Assembly: GCA_036507005.1 (NCBI GenBank)
Contig: DASXQT010000080.1
Location: 17,096 to 81,095, forward strand
Length of the DNA: 64,000 bases
Direction: 5' to 3'
Source: WS-2 sp036507005
Lineage (GTDB): Bacteria; Eisenbacteria; RBG-16-71-46
In this document: positions 7,931 to 17,081 of the stretch, one piece after another
Numbering within the stretch: the first letter of the stretch is position 1
How the letters are laid out: each line of letters begins with the position of its first letter
Notes under the pieces: generated by a model
What the model saw: only the letters and a program-made list of their open reading frames with translations
Database searches by the model: none
Told to the model about the DNA's origin: nothing
Position numbers and translations under genes: made by a program

Positions 7931-8530
7931 GTGATTGTGTTCCTGAGCAGGCGTTCCCGCGCGGTGGCGGCCGCGTTCGCCGCGGCCGCGGCCCTGGTCG
8001 TGGCCTGCGCGCCCGCGTTCGCCGCGGACCCCCAGTGGCAGAAGGGCGCCTCCTGGATCTCGTTCCGGGCCGGCTACGCCAAGTCGCTCGAAGGCGGCGC
8101 GCCCAACGGCATGGGCGGGTACGGATTCGGCTTCAGCCGCATGCTGAGCAACCGGATGTCGTTCGGCATGTTCGTCCACCACGAGCTGCTCGGCAAGTTC
8201 GGCAGCGCCGCCGAGATCGAAGTGCCCATGACCGCCGAGTACGCCGTCCATTTCAAATGGAGGACTCCGGTCCGCCCCTACGTGGGGCTCGGGGTGGGCG
8301 CCTTCTATCACAAGATCTACCGCAGCGGAGCCGACCGCGCCGAGTTCCTGCCCGCGACGGTCTACAAGTTCGGCGCCGACACGCCGCTCGACCCGCACAG
8401 CGTGCTGGGCTTGGACGCGCGGCTCGCTGCGGTCGCGAGCGACGACGAGACGATCGACCCGATCTTCGGCCGCGACAAGCCGATGTCGGCGCGCTGGAGC
8501 GTGAAGCTCAACTACGCCCGAGTGTTCTGA
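7931..8530 (+). CDS. Outer-membrane beta-barrel protein
   Basis: A 199-residue protein with a signal peptide (residues 1-32, ending A-F-A-A-D). The rest has alternating polar/apolar strands with aromatic girdles (G-G-Y-G-F-G-F-S, R-P-Y-V-G-L-G-V-G-A-F-Y, W-S-V-K-L-N-Y-A-R-V-F at the C-terminus), typical of OmpA/OmpW-like eight-stranded barrels. The last residue is Phe, as BAM substrates usually require. The GTG start has GAGAGGAG 7 nt upstream. An ATG five bases earlier opens only a two-codon frame (ATG GCG TGA) that overlaps this start. The ligand or function is unknown. Confidence 0.75.
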   Translation: MIVFLSRRSRAVAAAFAAAAALVVACAPAFAADPQWQKGASWISFRAGYAKSLEGGAPNGMGGYGFGFSRMLSNRMSFGMFVHHELLGKFGSAAEIEVPMTAEYAVHFKWRTPVRPYVGLGVGAFYHKIYRSGADRAEFLPATVYKFGADTPLDPHSVLGLDARLAAVASDDETIDPIFGRDKPMSARWSVKLNYARVF

Positions 8531-9008
8531 GGCGCTCGCCGGCCTCGCAGGGCGTGACGCTCGCGACCGCACGACGCCGGGCGCTCGGCGCCTGACCGCA
8601 CGTCGTCGCCGGTGACGGCGCACCGACAGTAACGGAGCGGGCGCACCGCAGGCGGCGCGCTCCGGCGCAGGCTCCGCGGCGCCGCCGCCGCGGCACGCCC
8701 CGTGCACGGGACCCGCGCCGAACGAAGGCACGTTCGCTCGCGATTGCCGCCTGCGGCGCGGCGCTCGTCATGGAACGGACTGTGTAGCCCCCCGACGCCC
8801 GCCGCCCGGCGGCCTCGTTTCGCAGGGACGACGTGCGGCCGCACGCTTCGCCGCGAGCTGTGCACGCGTGCGCGCGGCGGAGTTTCCGGGACCGGGAGGT
8901 GGGGTGGAGGCGGAGCGGGCCCCCGGGTCCCCCCGCGCCTCGAAGCCCACGCTCCGACGAGCGCCCGCCCCGTTGTGTTCTCCGCACGGCTGAGCCAAGC
9001 TGCCGCGC
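8531..9008. other. 478-bp intergenic region, no gene recognised
   Basis: Very GC-rich. I find no translated similarity or RNA gene. There is a short hairpin (CGCCG/CGGCG, 8607-8620) and nothing else I can support. Confidence 0.5.
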
Positions 9009-11402
9009 GTGACCGCGACGCGATGCTGGCCCGCACTCCTCCTCGCGCTCGCCGCGTGCGCCGCCTGCCAGCGCGCGGCGGTCGAGCCGAAACGCCTGCC
9101 GACCGGCGCGGTGCTCGATCCTGCGGGACGCGCTACGCCCCTCGGCTCGATGCCGGTCGCGATGACGTTCTCGCCCGATTCGAGCCGGATCGTGGTCGTG
9201 CTCAGCGGCTACCGCGAGCAGGGCATCCAGGTGGTCGACGTCGCCTCGGGGCGCGTGGCGCAGACGCTGGTCCAGCCTTCGGCGTTCCTGGGCGCCGCGT
9301 TCTCGCCGGACGGCCGCAGGCTCTACGTGTCGGGCGGCAACCGCGACGCGGTGTACGAGTACGCCTGGCGCGAGAACTCCGCGACGCTTCTCGACAGCAT
9401 CGCGCTCGGGCCGCCGCCCGACTCCACCGGAGGGCGTTCCTATCCGGCCGGGCTCGCGTGCTCGCCTGACGGGTCGCGGCTCTACGTCGCGGAGAACCTC
9501 GCCGACTCCCTGGCCGTCGTCGACATCGCATCGAGGCGCGTCGTTCAGCGGCTGGCCGTCGGGCCCTATCCCTACGGCGTGATCGCGGACGCCCGCGGAG
9601 CCTATGTCTCGGCGTGGGGCGGATCGTGGGTCGCGCGCTTCACCTCGCGCTCGGGCCGGCTGGCGGCGGGGCCGAGGATCGCGGTGGGCCGCCACCCGTC
9701 GGCGATGCTGCTCGATCCGGCGGCGGCGCGCCTCTACGTGACCTGCGCGACCTCGGACCGGATCGCGGTCGTGGACGCGCGGGCCGACTCGCTGGTCGCG
9801 GCGTTCGGGGACGCGGCCCCCGGCGGCCCCGGCGAAGGGAGCACGCCCAACGGGCTCGCGCTCTCGCCGGACGGCCGGCGCCTCTACGTCGCCGAGGCCG
9901 ACAACAACGCGGTCGCGGTGTTCGCGGTCGAGCGCATCGGCGCGGGATCCGGCGACCCTTCCGGCGCGGGCGCGCTTCTCGGCCGCGTGCCGGTCGAGTG
10001 GTATCCGACCGCCGTGCTCGCGCGCCGGGATTCGCTGTGGGTGCTGAGCGGCAAGGGCCGCGGCACGAGCCCCAACCCCAGGCACGGCCATCCGGGGCAG
10101 AAGGGGCGGGGCGGCCCGACCCAGTACACGCTCGGCCAGACCACCGGCTCGCTGACCGCGCTCGCGGCGCCGCGCGAGGGCGACCTGCCGGGGCTCGCCG
10201 CCCGGGTCGCCGCCGCCAACGGCTGGGACCGGGAGCCGGCCAAGGCGGCGCTCCCGCCGTTCCGGCACGTGATCTACGTGATCCGCGAGAACCGCACCTT
10301 CGACCAGGTGCTCGGCGACCTGCCGTCGGCCGACGGCGACACGTCCCTCACGCTCTTCCCGCGCGCGGTCACGCCCAACGCGCACGCGCTCGCCGAGCGC
10401 TTCGGGATCTTCGACCGCTTCTTCGTGAACGGCGAGGTGAGCGGCGACGGCCACAACTGGACGACCGCCGCCTACGCCGCCGACTACGTCGAGAAGACGA
10501 TCCCGAGCGCCTACTCGGACCGCGGGCGCGCCTACGACTACGACGGCCTCAACCGCGACCGCGTGCCCGAGGACGACGTGAACGAGCCCGCGAACGGCTA
10601 TCTGTGGGACCTGGCGCGGCGCGCGCAGGTCTCGCTGCGGAACTACGGCGAGTTCACGCACCGCGCCCCGGACGGCCGGTGGGTCGCGAACAAGGCCTGG
10701 CTCGCGACGCGCACCGATCCCGCGTATCCCGGCTGGGACCTGGCGATCCCGGACACGCTGCGGGCCGCGCGCTGGATCGCCGCGTTCCGCGCCCAGGACG
10801 CGGGCGATTCCGTGCCGGCGCTCACCATCCTGTGGCTGCCCAACGACCACACCGCCGGAGCGCGCCCCGGGTCGCCGACCCCGCGCGCCTACCTGGCGGA
10901 GAACGATCTCGCGCTCGGCCGCATCGTCGAGGAGGTGACGCGCTCGCGCTCCTGGAAGTCGACCGTGGTGTTCGTGCTCGAGGACGACGCCCAGGACGGC
11001 CCGGACCACGTGGACTCGCACCGTTCGCCGCTGCTCGTGATCTCCCCGTACAACCGGCCGGGCGTCCGGCGCCGCTTCGCCAACACCACCGACGTGCTGG
11101 CCACGATCGGGCGCATCCTCGGGCTCGGCACCCTGTTCGACCGCTTCAGCCGTCCGCTCGCGGACGTGTTCGCGGCGGAGGCCGATCTCGCGGGCTACTC
11201 CGCGCTGCGTCCGGAGGTGCCGCTGGACGAGGTGAATCCCGAAGGCACGCTGGCCGCGACTTTGACGCGCCGGCTCGACTTCGCACGCGAGGATCGCGCC
11301 GACGAAGCCCTGTTCAACCGCATCCTGTGGATGGCGGTCCGGGGCCCCGGCGCGCCCTATCCGCGGCGGGCCGCGGGCCTGCCGTCGCTCGCCGGACGGT
11401 GA
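9009..11402 (+). CDS. Bifunctional YncE-like propeller / alkaline phosphatase-family lipoprotein
   Basis: 797 residues. The leader carries a lipobox (L14-A-A-C17), so it is probably an exported lipoprotein. Residues ~45-340 hold repeated YVTN/lactonase-type propeller blades (F-S-P-D-G-R-R-L-Y-V-S-G-G, L-A-L-S-P-D-G-R-R-L-Y-V-A-E). From ~415 a phosphoesterase domain (PF04185, acid phosphatase/phospholipase C-like) begins with Y-V-I-R-E-N-R-T-F-D-Q, then S-G-D-G-H-N-W and late E-D-D-A-Q-D-G-P-D-H-V-D metal-ligand motifs. This architecture is known under the combined YncE/alkaline phosphatase name. Such enzymes hydrolyse phosphate esters outside the cytoplasm; the substrate is open. It starts at GTG. 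Confidence 0.85.
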   Translation: MTATRCWPALLLALAACAACQRAAVEPKRLPTGAVLDPAGRATPLGSMPVAMTFSPDSSRIVVVLSGYREQGIQVVDVASGRVAQTLVQPSAFLGAAFSPDGRRLYVSGGNRDAVYEYAWRENSATLLDSIALGPPPDSTGGRSYPAGLACSPDGSRLYVAENLADSLAVVDIASRRVVQRLAVGPYPYGVIADARGAYVSAWGGSWVARFTSRSGRLAAGPRIAVGRHPSAMLLDPAAARLYVTCATSDRIAVVDARADSLVAAFGDAAPGGPGEGSTPNGLALSPDGRRLYVAEADNNAVAVFAVERIGAGSGDPSGAGALLGRVPVEWYPTAVLARRDSLWVLSGKGRGTSPNPRHGHPGQKGRGGPTQYTLGQTTGSLTALAAPREGDLPGLAARVAAANGWDREPAKAALPPFRHVIYVIRENRTFDQVLGDLPSADGDTSLTLFPRAVTPNAHALAERFGIFDRFFVNGEVSGDGHNWTTAAYAADYVEKTIPSAYSDRGRAYDYDGLNRDRVPEDDVNEPANGYLWDLARRAQVSLRNYGEFTHRAPDGRWVANKAWLATRTDPAYPGWDLAIPDTLRAARWIAAFRAQDAGDSVPALTILWLPNDHTAGARPGSPTPRAYLAENDLALGRIVEEVTRSRSWKSTVVFVLEDDAQDGPDHVDSHRSPLLVISPYNRPGVRRRFANTTDVLATIGRILGLGTLFDRFSRPLADVFAAEADLAGYSALRPEVPLDEVNPEGTLAATLTRRLDFAREDRADEALFNRILWMAVRGPGAPYPRRAAGLPSLAGR

Positions 11403-11469
11403 CGCCGATGGGAGCCGGCTGGAGCGAGCGGCGGCTCGACTTCTCCCCGCGGCCGGGGCCGCAGCCGAC

Positions 11470-12237
11470 TTGACCGCTCCCTTCCGACCCGAGGAGCGGG
11501 ACGCGCTGCGGTCCACGCTCCTCGAGGCGGCGCGCGCGGACCCGCGGATCACGGGCGGCGCGATCACGGGCTCGGTCAGCACGGGGGCCGAGGATCCGTG
11601 GTCCGACGTCGATCTCGCCTTCGGCGTGCGCGCGGCGTCCGAGGTCGGGAGCGTGCTCGAGGACTTCAGCGCGCGCATGTACCGCGACCACCTCGTGCTC
11701 CACCATGTCGACGTGCCGAGCGGCGCCTGGATCTACCGGGTCTTCCTGCTCCCGAGCACGCTCCAGGTGGATCTGGCCTTCGCGCCCGCCGCCGAGTTCG
11801 GCGCCCGGGGCCCGGCGTTCCGGCTGGTGTTCGGAGCCGACGTCCAGAAGCCGCACGTGCCTCCTCCGCAAGCCGAGACGCTGATCGGCTTGGGGTGGCT
11901 CTACGCGCTGCACGCGCGGTCGTCGATCTGGCGGCTCAAACCCTGGCAGGCCGAGTACATGATCAGCGCCCTGCGCGACCAGGTGTTGGCGCTCGCCTGC
12001 CTCCGCCACGGCTTTCCGGCCCGCGAAGGGCGCGGCATCGACCAGCTCCCGCCGCAGGTGACCGGGCCGCTGGGCGAGGCGCTCGTCCGCTCGCTCGATC
12101 CCGGCGACGTGTTGCGCGCGTTCCGCGCCGCGACCCGGGGATTGCTCCACGAGATCCACGGCGTGAGCCCGGAGCTGGAGAAGCGACTGGAGCCCGCCCT
12201 TCTCGAGATGACCCGGGTCCCTTCGGCTTCGCAGTAG
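11470..12237 (+). CDS. Nucleotidyltransferase (Pol-beta/aminoglycoside-type fold)
   Basis: A 255-residue protein beginning at TTG. The G-S motif (G34-S35), S-D-V-D-L with D46 and D48, and a third acidic strand (L-Q-V-D-L-A-F) form the metal site of the Pol-beta nucleotidyltransferase superfamily. A helical C-terminal half follows (W-R-L-K-P-W-Q-A-E-Y-M-I-S-A-L-R-D-Q), as in aminoglycoside adenylyltransferase-like enzymes. These transfer NMP to small molecules, tRNA or protein, and none is indicated here. It follows the phosphoesterase gene at 67 nt. A resistance role is possible but not supported by anything specific. Confidence 0.75.
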   Translation: MTAPFRPEERDALRSTLLEAARADPRITGGAITGSVSTGAEDPWSDVDLAFGVRAASEVGSVLEDFSARMYRDHLVLHHVDVPSGAWIYRVFLLPSTLQVDLAFAPAAEFGARGPAFRLVFGADVQKPHVPPPQAETLIGLGWLYALHARSSIWRLKPWQAEYMISALRDQVLALACLRHGFPAREGRGIDQLPPQVTGPLGEALVRSLDPGDVLRAFRAATRGLLHEIHGVSPELEKRLEPALLEMTRVPSASQ

Positions 12238-12386
12238 CCCCGCGCCTTCGCCCTGGCCTCCGAGGTTTCGCCGGAGCGAGAGGTGCATTACCGTGGCGGG
12301 TCCGACGCGTGAGCCGGCCCGGCCGACCCCGGATCACCCAGCCCGTGCGGCGCCGCAGCCGCCCGCACGACGACGAGGAGGCGCAG

Positions 12387-13082
12387 ATGCTCAAGTTAGA
12401 CCGAGGCTCGATTCGCCGGGCCGTAGCGATGCTCCCCGCCCTCGCCTTCGCAATCTCGTTCGCTTCACCCGCGCTCTCCGACCCCAGGCTCGAGCAGAGG
12501 GTTCGCACCGCCACGGACGTCTACCGGGAGCTGATGAAGGAGCCCGACCGGGGCGTGCCCCACGCCCTGCTCGAGCGCTGCCGGTGCATCGCCGTGATTC
12601 CCCACGTGATCAAGGGAGCGCTGGGCTACGGCGCGCGCTACGGGCGCGGGGTGATGAGCTGCCGGGACAGCGCCGGACGATGGAGTCCGATCTCGTTCGT
12701 CACGCTCAGCGGCGGGAGCTTCGGCTTCCAGATCGGGGGAGAGAGCTCCGATTTCGTGCTCTTCTTCATGACCGACCGCGGCGCGCGCTCCCTGATCTCG
12801 AGCAAGTTCACCCTGGGCGGGAAGGCGAGCGTGGCGGCCGGCCCCGTCGGGCGCAGCGCCGAGGCCAGCACCGACATCAAGCTGGACGCCGAGATCTACT
12901 CGTACGCCAAGGCCAAGGGAATCTTCGCCGGGATCTCGCTCGAGGGCTCGCGCCTGGCACCGGACGAGAATGCGAACGAGCGGTACTACGGCGCACCGGC
13001 CTCCGCCCGATCCCTGCTCTTCGGGGGCCACGCGCCGAAGAGTCCGCCCGAAGCCCGGGAGTTCCTGAGCGCGCTGCCGTAA
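12387..13082 (+). CDS. Lipid-binding SYLF (Ysc84/DUF500) domain protein
   Basis: 231 residues from ATG 12387, preceded by AGGAGG at 6-nt spacing. Signal peptide ~1-31. The SYLF domain covers the remainder: C-R-C-I-A-V-I-P, G-A-L-G-Y-G-A-R-Y-G-R-G-V-M-S-C-R, F-V-T-L-S-G-G-S-F-G-F-Q-I-G, and G-K-A-S-V-A-A-G-P-V-G-R, ending near S-L-E-G-S-R-L-A-P-D. Eukaryotic relatives bind phosphoinositides and actin. Bacterial members are exported proteins of unknown role, presumed lipid-associated. The length fits the family. Confidence 0.88.
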   Translation: MLKLDRGSIRRAVAMLPALAFAISFASPALSDPRLEQRVRTATDVYRELMKEPDRGVPHALLERCRCIAVIPHVIKGALGYGARYGRGVMSCRDSAGRWSPISFVTLSGGSFGFQIGGESSDFVLFFMTDRGARSLISSKFTLGGKASVAAGPVGRSAEASTDIKLDAEIYSYAKAKGIFAGISLEGSRLAPDENANERYYGAPASARSLLFGGHAPKSPPEAREFLSALP

Positions 13083-13124
13083 CGGGCAGGGAGTTCTCAA
13101 GGAGGTACGCGCGCGGGGAGCGCG

Positions 13125-13823
13125 TTATCTTCGATAGAGGGCCTTCAGCCCACCCCAGGTGATGGCGTCCGTGCCGGTTGGCCCGGTGAAGGATTCCAGC
13201 TGGTACTCTTGATCGGACGCATACTTCACGCGGCCAACGCCTTCCGCCCACCAGTCGGTCGCGGTACTGGAACTCGTGATTCTGCGACCGGTCACCGAGA
13301 ATGTCCCCGTGCCCGCGAGCACCATCACACCGCCGGGGGCCTGCCCGATCCCGTAGGCGTAGAAGGTGCCCGCGGGCACGGCAAGAGCCCCGGCCTCGAA
13401 GACTCCAAACGTGATCGTGAACGTACCGGCCGGAGTCGTGTCGGGCAGCGCGTAGTAGTTCACGGTCTGCGTCCAGGTGCTTCCCACCGCCAGCGGGGCG
13501 TCCAAGAGGACGATCGGCGGATCGTAGACATAGCCGAAGTTCTCAAGGCTACGGTTGAAGCCGTGGAGCAGAACGTCGCCGTCGGGAGACGTGGACCAGT
13601 AGTTCTCGAGCCCCTCGTTGTAAAGACTGGGGCCGTAGCGGATGACGAAGGCCTGCCGGCCCCGAATCAGAACGGTGCCCGTAACCGTCATAGTCTCGGA
13701 CGCCTGCTGGAGACCGGAGTACATCCACTGATTCCCGACGTACAGGGGAAGATAGCTTTGGCCGCCCGCTATGGCAGGGCGGGACACCAGAAGCAGAGCG
13801 ACGGCGAGGAGGGAAGTGCGCAT
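13125..13823 (-). CDS. Secreted beta-rich protein with C-terminal WGxxKxxYR tail
   Basis: 232 residues with a signal peptide (1-20). The body is strand-rich (Y-L-P-L-Y-V-G-N-Q-W-M-Y near the start, W-W-A-E-G-V-G-R-V-K-Y late), resembling secreted lipocalin-like or DUF-type beta proteins seen beside FlgD-CTD families. I do not recognise a named family. It lacks the FlgD-like CTD and ends in T-W-G-G-L-K-A-L-Y-R-R. The last residues match the ends of three other secreted proteins in this window (see findings), suggesting a shared C-terminal signal. Convergent with the SYLF gene. Confidence 0.7.
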   Translation of the reverse strand: MRTSLLAVALLLVSRPAIAGGQSYLPLYVGNQWMYSGLQQASETMTVTGTVLIRGRQAFVIRYGPSLYNEGLENYWSTSPDGDVLLHGFNRSLENFGYVYDPPIVLLDAPLAVGSTWTQTVNYYALPDTTPAGTFTITFGVFEAGALAVPAGTFYAYGIGQAPGGVMVLAGTGTFSVTGRRITSSSTATDWWAEGVGRVKYASDQEYQLESFTGPTGTDAITWGGLKALYRR

Positions 13824-13953
13824 TGTGTCCTGGTTCGATGCCGGGCTCGAGCGAACGCCGACAATCGAACTGCCAAATACTCTATTCGGGCCAACGTCCT
13901 CTGTCCAGGAGCGTCCCGAAATGTCGCACCGGAACTCGAAACGAATCGAGCCG

Positions 13954-14436
13954 TCAGTCGAATTCGTATTTCGGGTCGGGCGTCGTCTGGTCGGGGCCCA
14001 CCCGGCCGGGGCGGATGTCCGCGTAGAAGTAGGCCTCGCCCTTCATCGGCGCCCCGAACATGCGCCGCAGCATCGCGAGCTGGCCGACGTGGGTGAGCGA
14101 GTCGGCGAACGGTCCCTGGTACCACTTGCCGAGCGGCACCTCGATCGGCGCGTCGGAGGCGAGCGCCTCGTCGATCGAGGCGAGCGCCGCATGGAAGCGC
14201 GCGGTCTGCAGCTCCCACGTGTCCGGTTTCGCCTCCCTCCACTGCGTCGGCCCGCGCAGGCGCCGCGCCGACACCTCGAGCAGGTCACCGATGTGCGTCA
14301 GGATCTCGAGCGGCGTGCGCGTGGTCGGGCCGGCCTTGAAGTGGGCGAACTCGGGAGGCGCCCCGCGCAGCGCCTTGGCGCCGCGGTAGGCGATCGTGGC
14401 GGTCGCATGCCGCAGGAACTGACGGGTCTCGTTCAC
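13954..14436 (-). CDS. DinB family protein
   Basis: 160 residues from a GTG (14434-14436) with GGGAG about 6 nt upstream. It forms a four-helix-bundle-like sequence with metal-ligand His residues in L-T-H-I-G-D-L-L and L-T-H-V-G-Q-L, and R-F-H-A-A-L between them, as in DinB/YfiT-like proteins. Members are metal-dependent enzymes or thiol-transferases (for example bacillithiol- or mycothiol-linked), but many have no assigned activity. Nothing nearby points to a substrate. Confidence 0.75.
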   Translation of the reverse strand: MNETRQFLRHATATIAYRGAKALRGAPPEFAHFKAGPTTRTPLEILTHIGDLLEVSARRLRGPTQWREAKPDTWELQTARFHAALASIDEALASDAPIEVPLGKWYQGPFADSLTHVGQLAMLRRMFGAPMKGEAYFYADIRPGRVGPDQTTPDPKYEFD

Positions 14437-14555
14437 AGGGCTCTCCCATTCGAGAGGGAAGGCGGAGGATGGCCGAATCCGGTCGGGAGGATTGTGTCGC
14501 GGCCGATCCCGGCCTGCAAGAGCCCGAGGTGGCCCCCGAAAACCGGACCCGTCGA

Positions 14556-17009
14556 TTACCGAACGATCATCAGCTGCTTCGTTCGCTGGAAGCTCCCGGC
14601 CCGAATTCTGTAGAAGTAGACTCCGCTGCGGAGTCCGCGAGCGTCCCAGGGGATGCTGTGGAACCCGCAACGCATGTCGCGGTCCGCGAGCGTGGCGACC
14701 TCGGCCCCACTGACATCGTAGACCTTGAGAATGACGTGGACGGGGAACGCGAGAGCGAACGGAATCGTGGTCTGCGGCGTGAAAGGATTCGGGCGGTTCT
14801 GGCCCAGCTCGAACGTCGAGCTCGCGGTCCCCTCCACCGAGGTGGTGCGCGTGCAGTTCACGACGACCTCGTACTGCCCGACATCGTTCTGCGAGGCGTC
14901 GCCCACCTGGACCACGTAGGGGCTCGCGAAGGGGGAAAGGATCCCGCAGTCTGCGTAAGCGTCCCGCCGCTCAAAGGATCCGCACGGGCCGACCGGACTG
15001 CCTGAGACGTCGAGTAGCCTCCACGCGGGCTCGTATTGCGAACCCGAACCCGGCAGCGCGTAGACGGAGACCCGGACCTCTTCTCCCGCCACGACGCTGA
15101 AGCTCAGGAGATCGGTATCGAGCGAGTTCTCTGTGAACCCGGTGACGAGCTCCCCGCATTGGAGCGCTCTGTTTTCACACGCGGAGAGCGCGGTGACACG
15201 CTGAAGATACACACGGTAGCGCCCGGTGGCGTCCGCGCCGGCGTCCGCCACCTCGATGCGGTACGGGTTCCCCGCCGTGCTCAGCGGCCCGCAGTCGGTC
15301 CCCGCGGCCCGCACCGCGAATCCTTCGAAGCCCGCCACCGGCGTGCCGCTCCCCGCCAGCAACCGCCACGCCGCCTGCACCGGCGGATCGCCCACCACCG
15401 TCACCGACACGATCTCGCCATTGGTCGCCGAGAAGCTGAACAGGTCCGAGTCCTCGCGACTCTGCAGCGAGTCGCTCACCACCACGTCGCACGCCAGGCC
15501 CGTACCCTCGCACGCGGCGCCCGCCGTCAACCGTTCGAGCCGCACGTCGTACGCGCCGGTCGCGTTCGTCCCGTAGTCGCCCACCTGCACGCGGTAGGGG
15601 TTGCCTGCGACCGAAAGCGGTCCCACCATCACGGAATAGCCGTACGGAGAAAGGCCCCCGCCGAACCCCACCAGCGGCATGCCGGCGCGGTCGAGCACCC
15701 GCCAGGCCGGCTGGAAGTCGGGATCCCCGCCGGACTGTGGCGTCACCGAGATCGACACCACATCGCCGTTGGCGTCGAACCGGTACAGGTTGGTCGCCAC
15801 CGAGTCGTCGAGCGCCGCCACGATCACGGTGTCGCACGGGAGCGGCGTCGACTCGCACGCGGTGGGCGCCGTGAGGCGCTGCAGGTACACGCGGTAGCGT
15901 CCGGTGTCGTCGTTGCCGGCGTCCGCCACCTCGATGCGGTACGGGTTCCCCGCGGCGCTCAGCGGCCCGCAGGTGGTCGCCGCGGGCCACATCGTGAATG
16001 CCCCGAAGCCCGGCACCGGCGCGCCGCTCCCTTTCAGCAACCGCCACGCCGCCTGCACCGGCGGCTCGCCCACCACCGTCACCGACACGATCTCGCCGTG
16101 GGTCACCGAGAAGCTGAACAGGTCCGTATCCTCGGGACTCTGCAGCGAGTCGCTCACCGCCGCGTCGCACGCGAGGCTCGTCCCCTCACACGCGGCGAGC
16201 GCGGTGACGCGCTGCAGGTACACGCGGTAGCGTCCGGTGGCTTCGCTGGTGGCGTCGGCCACCTCGATGCGGTACGGGCTCCCCGCGGTGCTGAGCGGCC
16301 CGCAGTCGGTCGCCGCGGGCCGCACCCCGAGCACTTCGAAGCCCGCCACCGGCGTGCCGTCCGCCTTCAGCACCCGCCACGCCGCCTGCACCGGGGGCTC
16401 GCCCACCACCGTCACCGACACGGTCTCACCGTCGGCCGCCGAGAAGCGAAAGAGATCGCTGTCGATGATCGAGCCGAGCGAATCCGGATGCGGCACATCG
16501 CAGGCCAGGTTGAAGCTCTCGCAGGCCTTTCCCTCCGCGATCCGTGAGAATCCGACCGCGTAGGATCCAGTCGCGTCCGCGTCCTGGTCTCCCACCTCCA
16601 AACGATACGGGCTGCCGGAGGCCGGCAGCGGCCCCACCAGCACGTGTGCGCCCCACACACTGAAGCTGCCGTATGGCCCCGGAATCGCATTCAGCAGATG
16701 GTCTCTGATCCGCCAGGCGGGCTGGAAGCTTGGGCCCACCGGGGCGATGGGCGCCACCGACACCGAGATGACTTGATCCGTGGGAATCGTGATCGAGTAG
16801 AAATCCAGCTGGGAGGGATCCACGATGGAACCCACCACCGTCGAATCGCACCCGAGCCCCGTGACCATTACAATGGGCGCGTCCCCGCTCGACAGCGGAT
16901 GCTCCTTGCTCCGGCCGCGCGCGGGCGAGGCGCAGACAGCCCATGGGAGAGCGACCAATGAGATGAGCGGGAGAGTGGCGAGGAGCGAGCTTCGATGCGG
17001 CCTCTTCAT
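14556..17009 (-). CDS. Secreted repeat protein (six ~111-residue PPC-like repeats) with FlgD-like CTD
   Basis: 817 residues from ATG 17009. A signal peptide is followed by six repeats of ~111 residues. Most begin C-E-x4-C and continue D-L-F-S-F-S-...-G-E-x-V-S-V-T-V, A-W-R-x-L, C-G-P-L-S-...-G-x-P-Y-R-I-E-V-A-D, G-R-Y-R-V-Y-L-Q-R. The layout resembles pre-peptidase C-terminal (PPC) beta-sandwich domains. Units 3 and 5 are nearly identical, so duplication is recent. The CTD opens G-Q-N-R-P-N-P-F-T and ends G-V-Y-F-Y-R-I-R-A-G, the T9SS type A-like sorting domain. The paired Cys at each unit boundary suggests disulphide-bonded modules. It is probably a surface structural or adhesive protein. 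An upstream in-frame start at 17054 is less likely. Confidence 0.8.
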   Translation of the reverse strand: MKRPHRSSLLATLPLISLVALPWAVCASPARGRSKEHPLSSGDAPIVMVTGLGCDSTVVGSIVDPSQLDFYSITIPTDQVISVSVAPIAPVGPSFQPAWRIRDHLLNAIPGPYGSFSVWGAHVLVGPLPASGSPYRLEVGDQDADATGSYAVGFSRIAEGKACESFNLACDVPHPDSLGSIIDSDLFRFSAADGETVSVTVVGEPPVQAAWRVLKADGTPVAGFEVLGVRPAATDCGPLSTAGSPYRIEVADATSEATGRYRVYLQRVTALAACEGTSLACDAAVSDSLQSPEDTDLFSFSVTHGEIVSVTVVGEPPVQAAWRLLKGSGAPVPGFGAFTMWPAATTCGPLSAAGNPYRIEVADAGNDDTGRYRVYLQRLTAPTACESTPLPCDTVIVAALDDSVATNLYRFDANGDVVSISVTPQSGGDPDFQPAWRVLDRAGMPLVGFGGGLSPYGYSVMVGPLSVAGNPYRVQVGDYGTNATGAYDVRLERLTAGAACEGTGLACDVVVSDSLQSREDSDLFSFSATNGEIVSVTVVGDPPVQAAWRLLAGSGTPVAGFEGFAVRAAGTDCGPLSTAGNPYRIEVADAGADATGRYRVYLQRVTALSACENRALQCGELVTGFTENSLDTDLLSFSVVAGEEVRVSVYALPGSGSQYEPAWRLLDVSGSPVGPCGSFERRDAYADCGILSPFASPYVVQVGDASQNDVGQYEVVVNCTRTTSVEGTASSTFELGQNRPNPFTPQTTIPFALAFPVHVILKVYDVSGAEVATLADRDMRCGFHSIPWDARGLRSGVYFYRIRAGSFQRTKQLMIVR

Positions 17010-17081
17010 GAGTGCGGCCACGCTACGCCCTTGCGGGCCCGCCTTCAATGACAAAGCCGCGATTGTGGGGAACCACGAGCC

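Noticed and set aside
8508..11678. A 1056-codon minus-strand frame opposite the phosphoesterase gene
   Set aside because: Antisense to a clear propeller/phosphoesterase protein; no recognisable domain.
11470..12237. Antibiotic-resistance adenylyltransferase
   Set aside because: Only the generic Pol-beta fold motifs are visible; substrate-specific motifs of known resistance enzymes are not.
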